This document shows, in pieces, positions 54,866 through 62,673 of a stretch of DNA of 64,000 nt (position 1 is its first letter; each line of letters begins with the position of its first letter). Made by a program: the position numbers and the translations under genes. Below the pieces are notes generated by a model that saw only the letters and a list, made by a program, of their open reading frames with translations, had not been told where the DNA came from and ran no database searches. This DNA comes from Betaproteobacteria bacterium HGW-Betaproteobacteria-11 (GTDB taxonomy: Bacteria; Pseudomonadota; Gammaproteobacteria; Burkholderiales; Rhodocyclaceae). The stretch spans positions 1-64,000 of the forward strand of contig PHCV01000007.1 in assembly GCA_002842395.1 (NCBI GenBank), given 5' to 3'.

Positions 54866-55950
54866 ACGTGGCTGACCTCGAAGCCCGCCTGCCGCGCCTG
54901 TCCCGCCTCCAGCCGCTGGCTGCGCTGGGTGAGTCCAGGTTGCGCGAGCTGCTCCCGATTTGCCGGCTGAATGCATTTCCGCGCAATTCCAATCCGCTGG
55001 CGGCGTCGAACGGGTATGGACAGGTACGCTACCTGCTGCAGGGCGAAATGAAGCTCGAAATGCCCGATGGCAGCGAACGAGTGCTGGTCGGCGGATGTGA
55101 GCAGGGCAGTTTGCCGCTACCGCGCTGCGTGCCGCATCCGCTGCGCTGCAAGGCCATTACCGATGTCGAACTACTTACTGTCGACGAAGACGCACTGGAT
55201 ATCCTGCTGACCTGGAACCAGCTCGCGACGACGGATGCGGTACGCAGCGAAGGACCGGAAACCGAGCCCGAGCCCACCGACTGGCGCCTGATGTCGAGCA
55301 TGTTCTCTGTCGTCAATCTGACGCAGGGTGCCTTTGCCAGCCTGCCGGCGGCCAATATCCAGACGCTGCTGGCGTGCTTCGAACGCATAAAAGTCGGCCG
55401 TGGCGAGACGGTGATCCGGCAAGGCGACCCCGGCGATTATTACTACCTGATCGAGAGCGGTCGCTGCAGCGTGTCGCGTCAGGTGGCGGGCGCCACGCTG
55501 CCACTGGCCGAGTTGAAGTCGGGTAATGCCTTCGGCGAAGAGGCGCTGGTAGCGGATACGGCACGCAATGCGACGGTGACCATGAAAACCGCTGGTATTC
55601 TGTTGCGGCTGGCAAAGGCCGACTTCGGTCAGTTGTTGCGTGCGCCATTGTTACAAAGCATTGCGCTCCCCGAAGCGCGCCGGCGTGTCGCTGCGGGTGC
55701 GGTGTGGATCGATGTGCGCTTTGCCGCCGAATTCCGGAATGACGGCTTTTCAGGCGCCATAAATATTCCCCTGAATGAAATTCGTCAGGCAATGGCGGGA
55801 CTTGACCCGGAAAAGGATTATGTTGTCTATTGTCAGTCCGGACGCCGCAGCTCCGCCGCCGCATTTTTACTTTCCCAGCGAGGTCTGCATGCCGTCTGGC
55901 TCGAAGGCGGCATGAAGGCATGCATGGAACCCATGGAGTCAATCCAATGA
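54862..55950 (+). CDS. Cyclic-nucleotide-binding protein fused to rhodanese domain
   Basis: 362 residues: a degenerate cNMP-like domain (residues ~10-115), a good cyclic-nucleotide-binding domain (~160-265: GETVIRQGDPGDYYYLIESG and phosphate-cassette-like FGEEALVADTARNATVTM), and a C-terminal rhodanese (~275-360) with active-site Cys in VVYCQSGRRSSAA. No HTH, so not a CRP-type regulator. Reads cAMP between a cyclase/phosphodiesterase pair and an assembly-type ATPase; four-base overlaps on both sides imply stoichiometric expression. Confidence 0.9.
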   Translation: MNVADLEARLPRLSRLQPLAALGESRLRELLPICRLNAFPRNSNPLAASNGYGQVRYLLQGEMKLEMPDGSERVLVGGCEQGSLPLPRCVPHPLRCKAITDVELLTVDEDALDILLTWNQLATTDAVRSEGPETEPEPTDWRLMSSMFSVVNLTQGAFASLPAANIQTLLACFERIKVGRGETVIRQGDPGDYYYLIESGRCSVSRQVAGATLPLAELKSGNAFGEEALVADTARNATVTMKTAGILLRLAKADFGQLLRAPLLQSIALPEARRRVAAGAVWIDVRFAAEFRNDGFSGAINIPLNEIRQAMAGLDPEKDYVVYCQSGRRSSAAAFLLSQRGLHAVWLEGGMKACMEPMESIQ

Positions 55951-58316
55951 ATGCCAGTCCCAACACGACAGCGGAAGCCGGCGATGTCACCAGCCGCCTC
56001 GAGTTTTTTCGTAACCTGCAGGCGGTTACCAACAAGATCCATGCGACGGAAAACGTCGATGAGATCATGCTGGAACTGTCGGGCGATATCTGCGGCCTGT
56101 TCAATGCCGACCGCCTGACGATCTACAGTGTTGGCGAGGACAAGGCTTCGATCGTATCCAGGGTCAAGGTCGGACTCAATTCGTTCAAGGATCTGCGCCT
56201 GCCGATCTCCGACCAGAGCATCGCCGGGCACGTCGCGCTGGCGCGCAAGCTGGTCAATATTCATGATGTCTATGACGAGGCCGAACTCAAGGCGATCAAT
56301 CCCTCGCTGCGCTTTCTGCATGAGGTGGACAAGCGCACTGGCTATCGCACCAAGCAGATGCTGGTGGCGCCGATCGTCGATAGTGAAAAGACGGAACTGC
56401 TGGGCATCGTCCAGATCATCAACAACAAGACGGGGACACCGTTTTCCGCCGTCGCGGAAGAAGGCGCCAAGGGCTTGTGCGAAACCCTGGCCATCGCTTT
56501 CACGCAGCGCAGCAAGCCGGCCCATGCGGTCAAGACGAAATACGATTTCCTGATTACCGACGCCGTGATTTCGGCGCAGGAACTGGAACTGGCCCAGCGC
56601 ACGGCGCGGCGCAAGAACCTCGACCTCGAGGATGTCCTGGTCAACGAATTCCAGGTCAAACCCGCGGCTCTCGGCGCGGCTCTGGCGAAATATTTTGGCG
56701 TTCCCTATGAGTCATTAAAGAGCGACCGGCTCAAGCCGGTGGACCTGCTGAAGAATCTCAAGCGGGACTATCTGCTGCAGAACCAGTGGGCGCCGGTCGA
56801 AGAAAATGCCGAAGGCATCATCGTGGTCTGTCTCGATCCGGAGCAGATCAAGAGTTCCCGCGTGGTCGGCAATATTTTCCCGCGCGCCAAGCTCGGCTAT
56901 CGGGTGACATCCAACCGCGAGTTCGTGCAGATACTGGACCAACTGTTCGGCACGGGTGGCATGCCCGGCTTCACCGATGATAGCTCGGTCGGCGATCTGC
57001 TCTCGACGCTCGATGAGGGTGATCTGGAAGAAGGGGTGGTCAGCGACGATGTTTCGGCCGCGCAGGACAACGAACTGGTCAAACTGGTCAACAAGGTCAT
57101 CATCGATGCCTATCAGCAAGGCGCCTCGGACATCCATATCGAGCCGGGGCAAGGCAAGGACAAGGTGCTGATCCGCTTTCGCAAGGACGGCACGCTGGTG
57201 AAATACATCGAGGTACCCTCCAGTTATCGCAGCGCCATGGCGGCCCGGCTGAAGATCATGTGCGACCTCGACATCGCCGAACGCAGGAAACCCCAGGACG
57301 GCAAGATCAAATTCAAGAAATACGGTCCGCTGGACATCGAACTGCGGGTGGCGACCATTCCCACGGCCGGTGGCGTCGAGGATGTCGTGATGCGGATCCT
57401 GGCCGGTGGCGAGCCGATTCCGCTCGACAAACTGGGCGTGTTGCCGACCAACCTGACCACGCTCAAGGCGACGATCTCCAAGCCGTATGGCCTGTTCTTC
57501 GTCTGCGGCCCGACCGGTTCGGGAAAAACGACCACGCTGCACTCGGTGCTGGGCTATCTCAACACGGTGGATACCAAGATCTGGACGGCGGAAGACCCGG
57601 TGGAAATTACCCAGAAGGGATTGCGCCAGGTACAGGTCAATAAAAAGGTGATGGACTTCCCGATGGTGATGAAGGCTTTCCTGCGCGCCGACCCGGACAT
57701 CATCATGGTCGGCGAGATGCGCGATGCCGAAACCACCAGCATCGGCATCGAGGCCTCGCTCACCGGCCACCTGGTGTTCGCCACGCTGCACACCAACAGC
57801 GCCCCGGAATCGATCATCCGCCTGCTCGACATGGGCATGGACCCTTTCAACTTCTCCGATGCCCTGCTCGGCATTCTGGCGCAGCGACTGGCCAAGCGGC
57901 TCTGCAAATGCAAGGAGGATTATGTTCCGGACGCGGCCGAGGTCAAGGCCTTCATGACGGAGTACTGCGCCGAGCTGATGAGCACCGAGCTCTTCAAGAA
58001 GGATTTCCAGGCCGCGTACGATGCGACGCTGGCGCGTCTGATCAAGGATTATGGCAAGGACGGACATCTGGTCTTCTACCGCGCCAAGGGCTGCGATGCC
58101 TGCGGCGGCACCGGCTACAAGGGGCGCGCCGGCCTGCATGAACTGATGACCGGTACCGATGCGACCAAGAAACTGATCCAGGAGCATGCCCGCGTCGCGC
58201 AACTGTTCGCCCAGGCGCTGGAAGATGGCATGCTGACCCTGAAGATGGATGGACTGGAGAAGTCCCTGCAAGGCGTGACGGATGTCAAGCAGGTACGCGC
58301 CGTCTGCATAAAGTAA
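55947..58316 (+). CDS. GAF-domain GspE/PilB-type ATPase
   Basis: 789 residues. N-terminal GAF domain (~15-195: EIMLELSGDICGLFNADRLT; LVAPIVDSEKTELLGIVQII), a GspE/MshE-type N domain (~200-375: DAVISAQELELAQRTA; VKPAALGAALAKYFGVPYES), then the ATPase core (ASDIHIEPG, Walker A GPTGSGKTTT, Walker B PDIIMVGEMRD, THLHTNSAP-like ATLHTNSAPES) and zinc-site cysteines CKC and CDACGGTGYKG (first pair has one residue between, not two). A GAF sensor on an assembly ATPase suggests small-molecule control. No platform or secretin gene is adjacent; it may serve the MSHA-like parts or the short pilin locus downstream. Confidence 0.9.
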   Translation: MNASPNTTAEAGDVTSRLEFFRNLQAVTNKIHATENVDEIMLELSGDICGLFNADRLTIYSVGEDKASIVSRVKVGLNSFKDLRLPISDQSIAGHVALARKLVNIHDVYDEAELKAINPSLRFLHEVDKRTGYRTKQMLVAPIVDSEKTELLGIVQIINNKTGTPFSAVAEEGAKGLCETLAIAFTQRSKPAHAVKTKYDFLITDAVISAQELELAQRTARRKNLDLEDVLVNEFQVKPAALGAALAKYFGVPYESLKSDRLKPVDLLKNLKRDYLLQNQWAPVEENAEGIIVVCLDPEQIKSSRVVGNIFPRAKLGYRVTSNREFVQILDQLFGTGGMPGFTDDSSVGDLLSTLDEGDLEEGVVSDDVSAAQDNELVKLVNKVIIDAYQQGASDIHIEPGQGKDKVLIRFRKDGTLVKYIEVPSSYRSAMAARLKIMCDLDIAERRKPQDGKIKFKKYGPLDIELRVATIPTAGGVEDVVMRILAGGEPIPLDKLGVLPTNLTTLKATISKPYGLFFVCGPTGSGKTTTLHSVLGYLNTVDTKIWTAEDPVEITQKGLRQVQVNKKVMDFPMVMKAFLRADPDIIMVGEMRDAETTSIGIEASLTGHLVFATLHTNSAPESIIRLLDMGMDPFNFSDALLGILAQRLAKRLCKCKEDYVPDAAEVKAFMTEYCAELMSTELFKKDFQAAYDATLARLIKDYGKDGHLVFYRAKGCDACGGTGYKGRAGLHELMTGTDATKKLIQEHARVAQLFAQALEDGMLTLKMDGLEKSLQGVTDVKQVRAVCIK

Positions 58317-58326
58317 GGAGATGGCC

Positions 58327-59949
58327 ATGGACAGCACGGAAGATCTGTTTCGCCGTCTCGAACGGCTCAATGCCGTCGGCGCCGCCCTGTCCAAGGAGCG
58401 CGACATCAATCGCCTGCTGGAAGCCATCCTGGTGGCGGCGAAGACCATCACCCACGCCGATGGCGGCACGCTGTACCGGATGACCGAGGATGGCAAGGCG
58501 TTGCGCTTCGAGATTCTGCGCACCGATTCGCTGCATATCGCGATGGGCGGCACGACCGGCAACCCGATCAATTTCCCCAACCTGCCGCTGACGGACGAGC
58601 AGGGCAAGCCCAACGACGCGATGGTCGCGGTCTATGCCGCGCTTCACGATCAGACCGTCAACATCGCCGATGCCTATGCCGCGGCCGGTTTCGATTTCTC
58701 GGGTACGCGCAAATTCGATGCGCGAACTGGCTATCGCTCGCAAGCCTTTCTCACCGTGCCGATGAAGAACCACGAAGGCGAGATCATCGGCGTCCTGCAA
58801 CTGATCAATGCCATCGATCCGGTCAGTGGCGCGGTCGCCGCATTCTCCGCCGCCGACCAGAGTCTGGCCGAATCGCTCGCCTCGCAGGCGGCGATCGCCC
58901 TGACCAACCGGCTGCTGATCGATCAACTGGAAAAGCTGTTCGAATCGTTCATCAATCTGATCAATCTGGCGATCGACGAAAAATCGCCCTATACCGGCGG
59001 CCATTGCCAGCGCGTACCCGTGTTGACCATGCTGCTGGCCGAAGCGGTCGATGCGACCCATGAGGGCCCGCTGGCCGATTTTCACATGACCGACAAGGAT
59101 CGCTACGAGTTGAAGATCGCCGGTCTGCTCCATGATTGCGGCAAGGTCACGACGCCGGTGCATGTCGTGGACAAGGCGACCAAGCTGCAAACCCTCTTCG
59201 ATCGGATTCACCTGATCGACACCCGTTTCGAGGTCTTGAAACGCGACGCCGAGATTTCCGTCTTGCGCCGGCAACTGGCCCTGCGCGAAAAGCGCGATGC
59301 GGCGGCCGAAAGCCGGATTCAGCAAGAGTTGATGGATCAGCTGCGTGCGCTCGACGCGGAACGCAGCTTTCTGCGCGGTTGCAACATTGGCGGCGAAGCG
59401 ATGCAGGAAGCCGACCAGCAGCGTGTGCGCGAGATCGGACAGAAGCACACCTGGCGCAATGTCGAAGGCGTCGAGGCCAATTTCCTCAGTGCCGAGGAAG
59501 TCGAGAATCTCGCCATCCGCGCCGGCACCCTGACCCAGGCGGAACGCGAGGTCATCAATTACCACATCGTCGCCACGATCAAGATGCTCGAACAATTACC
59601 CTGGCCGAAACACCTGAGAAACGTCCCCGAATACGCCGGCGGCCATCATGAACGAATGGACGGCAAGGGCTATCCGAAGGGCCTGACCCGCGAGCAGATG
59701 TCCATCCAGGCCCGCACCATGGGCATCGCCGATATCTTCGAGGCGCTCACCGCGCGCGACCGACCCTACAAACATGGCATGAAGCTCTCGCAGGCAATGA
59801 AGATTCTCGCCAGCTTCAAGCGCAACGGTCATATCGATCCCGACCTGTTCGTCGTTTTCGTCAAACAGAAGATTTATCGGCGGTATGCCGAGCAGTTTCT
59901 CGACCCGGCGCAGATCGACGAGGTGGATGAAGGTGAACTGCTGACGTGA
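58327..59949 (+). CDS. GAF-HD-GYP protein, probable c-di-GMP phosphodiesterase
   Basis: 540 residues: GAF domain (~20-195: LVAAKTITHADGGTLYRMT; SQAFLTVPMKNHEGEIIGV) and HD-GYP domain with HDCGK (~residue 269) and GHHERMDGKGYPKGL (~440). The two motifs are about 170 residues apart, roughly 100 more than usual; the insert is a charged helical stretch (SVLRRQLALREKRDAAAES). All catalytic residues are present. ATG at 58327 chosen because GGAG is 6 bases upstream; the ATG at 58321 sits on the ribosome site. Confidence 0.9.
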   Translation: MDSTEDLFRRLERLNAVGAALSKERDINRLLEAILVAAKTITHADGGTLYRMTEDGKALRFEILRTDSLHIAMGGTTGNPINFPNLPLTDEQGKPNDAMVAVYAALHDQTVNIADAYAAAGFDFSGTRKFDARTGYRSQAFLTVPMKNHEGEIIGVLQLINAIDPVSGAVAAFSAADQSLAESLASQAAIALTNRLLIDQLEKLFESFINLINLAIDEKSPYTGGHCQRVPVLTMLLAEAVDATHEGPLADFHMTDKDRYELKIAGLLHDCGKVTTPVHVVDKATKLQTLFDRIHLIDTRFEVLKRDAEISVLRRQLALREKRDAAAESRIQQELMDQLRALDAERSFLRGCNIGGEAMQEADQQRVREIGQKHTWRNVEGVEANFLSAEEVENLAIRAGTLTQAEREVINYHIVATIKMLEQLPWPKHLRNVPEYAGGHHERMDGKGYPKGLTREQMSIQARTMGIADIFEALTARDRPYKHGMKLSQAMKILASFKRNGHIDPDLFVVFVKQKIYRRYAEQFLDPAQIDEVDEGELLT

Positions 59950-60030
59950 TGCGTAAAAGAGTGACGTTTTTCGTCAGCTTTGGTGGGGCGGATACTTCCG
60001 CAAAAGCCGGGATTCGTCATGCCGGCGTCC

Positions 60031-60180
60031 CTCCGTCATTCCGGGCCTGACCCCGCGCACCGTCATTCCGGGCTTGACCCGGAATCCAGGGGTGCCTCTC
60101 GGTGCCTCCTGCCGCCTGGATTCCCGCTTCGCCCGCCACGAAGCGGAGTCCCGGGTGTGTCGAGACCACGGGAATGACGG
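60031..60180. repeat. REP-type palindromic element
   Basis: CGTCATTCC occurs at 60033 and 60061, and its complement GGAATGACG at 60171. Inside lie a perfect palindrome ATTCCGGG-CTTGA-CCCGGAAT (60064-60084) and inverted arms GGAATCCAGG (60081-60090) / CCTGGATTCC (60115-60124). This is the family of extragenic palindromes common in proteobacteria. It separates the signalling cluster from the pilin gene and may attenuate read-through. The flanking 59950-60030 shows only a weak stem, CTGACG/CGTCAG. Confidence 0.8.
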
Positions 60181-60231
60181 GGAAGTAGCCTGTTGCGGAT
60201 CGATGAACTTTTATGACGCAGGTTTACAGTA

Positions 60232-60247
60232 TGGCACGGCATATGCT
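60232..60247 (+). promoter_or_regulatory. Sigma-54 promoter of the short pilin gene
   Basis: TGGCACG-N4-ATGCT: GG at 60233-60234 and GC at 60245-60246 are exactly 10 bases apart, matching the -24/-12 consensus TGGCACG-N4-TTGCW in all but one position. Start site expected near 60257, 43 bases before the pilin ATG. PilR-type control of pilA through sigma-54 is well established in other bacteria. Confidence 0.75.
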
Positions 60248-60299
60248 AGATTTATCCCAGCGACAGGTGTCGCATCTATCTTTGCAAAGGAGAGATCGT

Positions 60300-60479
60300 A
60301 TGAAAAAGCTGCAAAAGGGATTTACCCTGATCGAACTGATGATCGTCGTGGCGATCATCGGTATTCTGGCGGCCATCGCTATTCCGCAGTTCAGCGAGTA
60401 CACGAAAAAGGCCGAGAACAAGGCCGCGCAGTCTGATGCGAAAAACGTGCTGACCTCCGCCATCGCCAACACCAACTGA
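60300..60479 (+). CDS. Very short type IV pilin (PilA-N-like)
   Basis: 59 residues, ending shortly after the pilin helix. Leader MKKLQKG, cleavage G/F, Glu at +5 ([20 protein letters not shown]), [10 protein letters not shown], then a short charged tail ending IANTN. The mature form of 52 residues lacks the globular C-terminal domain of ordinary pilins, like the short PilA of Geobacter. Aromatics in the mature chain are only F1, F24 and Y27. A strong ribosome site (AAGGAG) and a sigma-54 promoter precede it; the next gene encodes a secreted partner. It is the only ordinary pilin helix in the window, so it could be the main subunit for the MSHA-like machine. Confidence 0.88.
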   Translation: MKKLQKGFTLIELMIVVAIIGILAAIAIPQFSEYTKKAENKAAQSDAKNVLTSAIANTN

Positions 60480-60495
60480 TCGAGAGGAAATTCAA

Positions 60496-60951
60496 ATGAA
60501 AAAGATATTTGTGATTGGCTTGATCTCCGGCCTTTTCTCGGCAGGGGCATTTGCCGCTGCCTGTCCTGATACTTCCAGCGGCGCTCTGGTTGCTGCGGGA
60601 GCTACCACGGGTGGAACGGCTGCCACGGAGCAATGCATTTGCGATGGGGGCACGGCAAGAAAGAATACGGTCAATGGTGGTTCGGGTACTGTGCTGACGA
60701 CGCCGATTTTCGTCAAGAACGGGTTTGATGTTCAGTGTTCGAACAATACCCTGGTTAGCTACGACGAAGTTTCAGGCACCGCATTCGCCGTGTCTTCCGG
60801 TTCGAAGAAAGGCAACCAGTCGTTCATCGGTACCAGCAATGGCGGTTCGGTAACCACCAGCGCGAAGTGCACCGGCACCAATGACGCGTGTACCGCAGCT
60901 AACGTGACAACTGCTCACGGCGTGGCGGTAACTGCTGCTTCGGCTTCGTAA
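60496..60951 (+). CDS. Secreted Cys-containing partner of the short pilin (PilA-C-like, tentative)
   Basis: 151 residues with a signal peptide (MKKIFVIGLISGLFSAGAFA), then a Gly/Thr/Ser-rich domain with six cysteines (ACPDTSSG, EQCICDGG, VQCSNN, KCTGTNDACTA) and FAVSSGSKKGNQSFIGTSNG, which has the look of a pilin globular domain. It starts 16 bases after the pilin stop and ends at a terminator, so the two form one transcript. The split short-pilin/globular-partner arrangement known in Geobacter relatives is the model; similarity is by organisation and weak pattern only. Confidence 0.65.
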   Translation: MKKIFVIGLISGLFSAGAFAAACPDTSSGALVAAGATTGGTAATEQCICDGGTARKNTVNGGSGTVLTTPIFVKNGFDVQCSNNTLVSYDEVSGTAFAVSSGSKKGNQSFIGTSNGGSVTTSAKCTGTNDACTAANVTTAHGVAVTAASAS

Positions 60952-60968
60952 TCGCGTTAGTTTCCATG

Positions 60969-60998
60969 AAAGAGCGCACCCACGGGTGCGCTCTTTTT
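60969..60998 (+). terminator. Intrinsic terminator after the pilin pair
   Basis: Stem AGAGCGCACC / GGTGCGCTCT with a four-base loop, A-rich before and TTTTT after. It closes the pilin two-gene unit and separates it from the ABC transporter. Confidence 0.92.
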
Positions 60999-61012
60999 GT
61001 TAGGGTCGCACT

Positions 61013-61813
61013 ATGTGGCAGTTCATGCTTTCGGCCGGGCGTGCCGGCCTGCGTAGCCGGAGCGTTCAGTTCATCCTGATCGTGGGCGCCCTGCTGGTCG
61101 GCATCGCCTATCTTTCCGCATCCTTTTCTCCGCGCCAGCCGCAGACGGTTGCGCTTGACGTCGGGCTGTCCGGCCTGCGCATCACGCTGACTCTTTTTTC
61201 CCTGTTCTGGGTGCAGGAACTGGTCGCGCGTGAAATCGAGCGGCGCACGGTGCTGCTTGCGCTGACCTACCCGGTGGCTCGCAGCCGCTACATCATCGGA
61301 CGTTATCTGGGCGTGCTGGGGCTGGTTGCATTAGCCGCAGTGCTGCTCGGGATGTTGCTCTGGGTAGTGGTGCTGTCCTTGGGCAAGGGCTATGCGCAGG
61401 GTTTTTCGGTGGTCCTCGGCTTTCCTTACTGGGGCACGGTAACCGGTTTATGGGTGGATGCGGCGGTGGTTGCCGCCTTTGCGCTGTGGGTGTCGACCTT
61501 TGCCACGATCCCGATGCTGCCGCTGGCGCTGGGCCTTGCATTTGCCGTCGGCGGCAAGAGTCTGGGCGCGGTGGCCGAGTATCTGGCCAAAGGGGCGGAG
61601 GGCGATGCGGATTTGATGCGGCTCAAGCCCGTCATCGAGGCCATTCAGTACATACTCCCCGATCTGTCGCGGCTCGACTGGCGGAATTGGCCGCTGTACG
61701 GCCTGGCGCCGGATGGGCAAGCCGTCGGCTTGGGGCTGCTCCTGGCGGCGAGCTATTCTGCGCTCCTGCTTGCCTTGGCCGTGATGACGTTCACGCGCCG
61801 GGAATTCGAATAG
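61013..61813 (+). CDS. ABC-2 type permease
   Basis: 266 residues with about six membrane segments (FILIVGALLVGIAYLSASF; GLVALAAVLLGMLLWVVVL; YSALLLALAVMTFTRREFE) and the ABC-2 coupling region (QELVAREIERRTVLLALTYP). Its stop codon TAG lies inside a repeat copy. Forms an exporter with the ATPase at 62670, with one gene between. Substrate unknown. Confidence 0.85.
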   Translation: MWQFMLSAGRAGLRSRSVQFILIVGALLVGIAYLSASFSPRQPQTVALDVGLSGLRITLTLFSLFWVQELVAREIERRTVLLALTYPVARSRYIIGRYLGVLGLVALAAVLLGMLLWVVVLSLGKGYAQGFSVVLGFPYWGTVTGLWVDAAVVAAFALWVSTFATIPMLPLALGLAFAVGGKSLGAVAEYLAKGAEGDADLMRLKPVIEAIQYILPDLSRLDWRNWPLYGLAPDGQAVGLGLLLAASYSALLLALAVMTFTRREFE

Positions 61814-61833
61814 TCGGCGCTGGCATGACGGCG
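61810..61833 (+). repeat. Interspersed 24-bp repeat, copy 10 (bridging a stop and a start codon)
   Basis: ATAGTCGGCGCTGGCA then tgACGGCG: two mismatches. The permease stop TAG (61811-61813) and the next start ATG (61825-61827) are both inside the copy. Confidence 0.75.
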
Positions 61834-62673
61834 AGACCGTTGCGCCAGGGCTGGCTCGTCACACCCGTATTGGCGCTGGTGCTGGCGCTGGTGTTCGTGA
61901 CCGCATCCCAGCGGCTGAAAGCTGTGCCGCGACAGTCCGTTTCAGCCGAAATGCAGGTGGCTCTGCCCTTGTTCGTCCAGGTGTTCATGGCCATGGGCGA
62001 TCGTTATCTGGCAGCCAACATCGCGGCCATTCGCGCACTGGTCGTCTCCACCGAGAAAATGAAACCCGAGGATTACGCCGTTCTGGGCAAAGTACAAGGG
62101 GATGTTTCCTGGCTCAACCCGGCGCACGAGGACAATTACTACATTGCCTTCGCGATTCTGCCGCAATATGGCGAGCTGGACGCGGCGCAGACGATTCTGG
62201 CCCGGGCCAGTCGCATACGGTTCTTCGACTATCAACCGTCTTTCTTTTATGCATTCAATCAGTGGTACTATCGGCATGACCCGGTAGGCGCTGCGGCCTG
62301 GCTGCGGGAGGCCGCGGCAAAACTGCCGGATCCCGATCAGCAACTCACCATGCAGAACATGGCCGCGCGCTGGATGGACAAAGCGCAGGACACCGAACTG
62401 GCAATTCGTGTAGTTGAAGCCATGGCCAAAGAGGCGCGGCGTCGCGATTTTCGCAGGTATCTGGAAACGCGGGTGGTGCGGTTGCGCCAGTTGCAGCAGT
62501 TAAGGCGGGCAGCAATAACTTACCGCGAACGCTTTGGCAGGCCGGTAGCCAATTTGCAAGAGCTGGTCAATTCCGGCATCCTCCCCGCGCTACCGCAAGA
62601 CCCCTTCGGCTTCGGTTTTGGTTTTGACCCGCAGGGCAACATCGTCTTACGTACTTCACCTCCGCCATCATGA
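61825..62673 (+). CDS. Membrane-anchored protein of unknown function in the ABC operon
   Basis: 282 residues: one N-terminal membrane helix (VTPVLALVLALVFVTASQ), then a helical extracytoplasmic region with TPR-like character (EDNYYIAFAILPQYGELDAA; AAAWLREAAAKLPDP) and a C-terminal segment (NLQELVNSGILPALPQDPFG, FDPQGNIVL) like the ends of pseudopilins and related secreted proteins. ATG at 61825 lies within a repeat copy; codons upstream belong to the permease in another frame. It overlaps the ATPase gene (ATGA). I do not recognise a named family. Confidence 0.8.
   Translation: MTARPLRQGWLVTPVLALVLALVFVTASQRLKAVPRQSVSAEMQVALPLFVQVFMAMGDRYLAANIAAIRALVVSTEKMKPEDYAVLGKVQGDVSWLNPAHEDNYYIAFAILPQYGELDAAQTILARASRIRFFDYQPSFFYAFNQWYYRHDPVGAAAWLREAAAKLPDPDQQLTMQNMAARWMDKAQDTELAIRVVEAMAKEARRRDFRRYLETRVVRLRQLQQLRRAAITYRERFGRPVANLQELVNSGILPALPQDPFGFGFGFDPQGNIVLRTSPPPS

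Noticed and set aside
60300-60479. Short pilin as a conductive (e-pilin) subunit
   Set aside because: Only three aromatics (F1, F24, Y27) in 52 mature residues and none in the last 25, so it misses the aromatic density associated with Geobacter pili.
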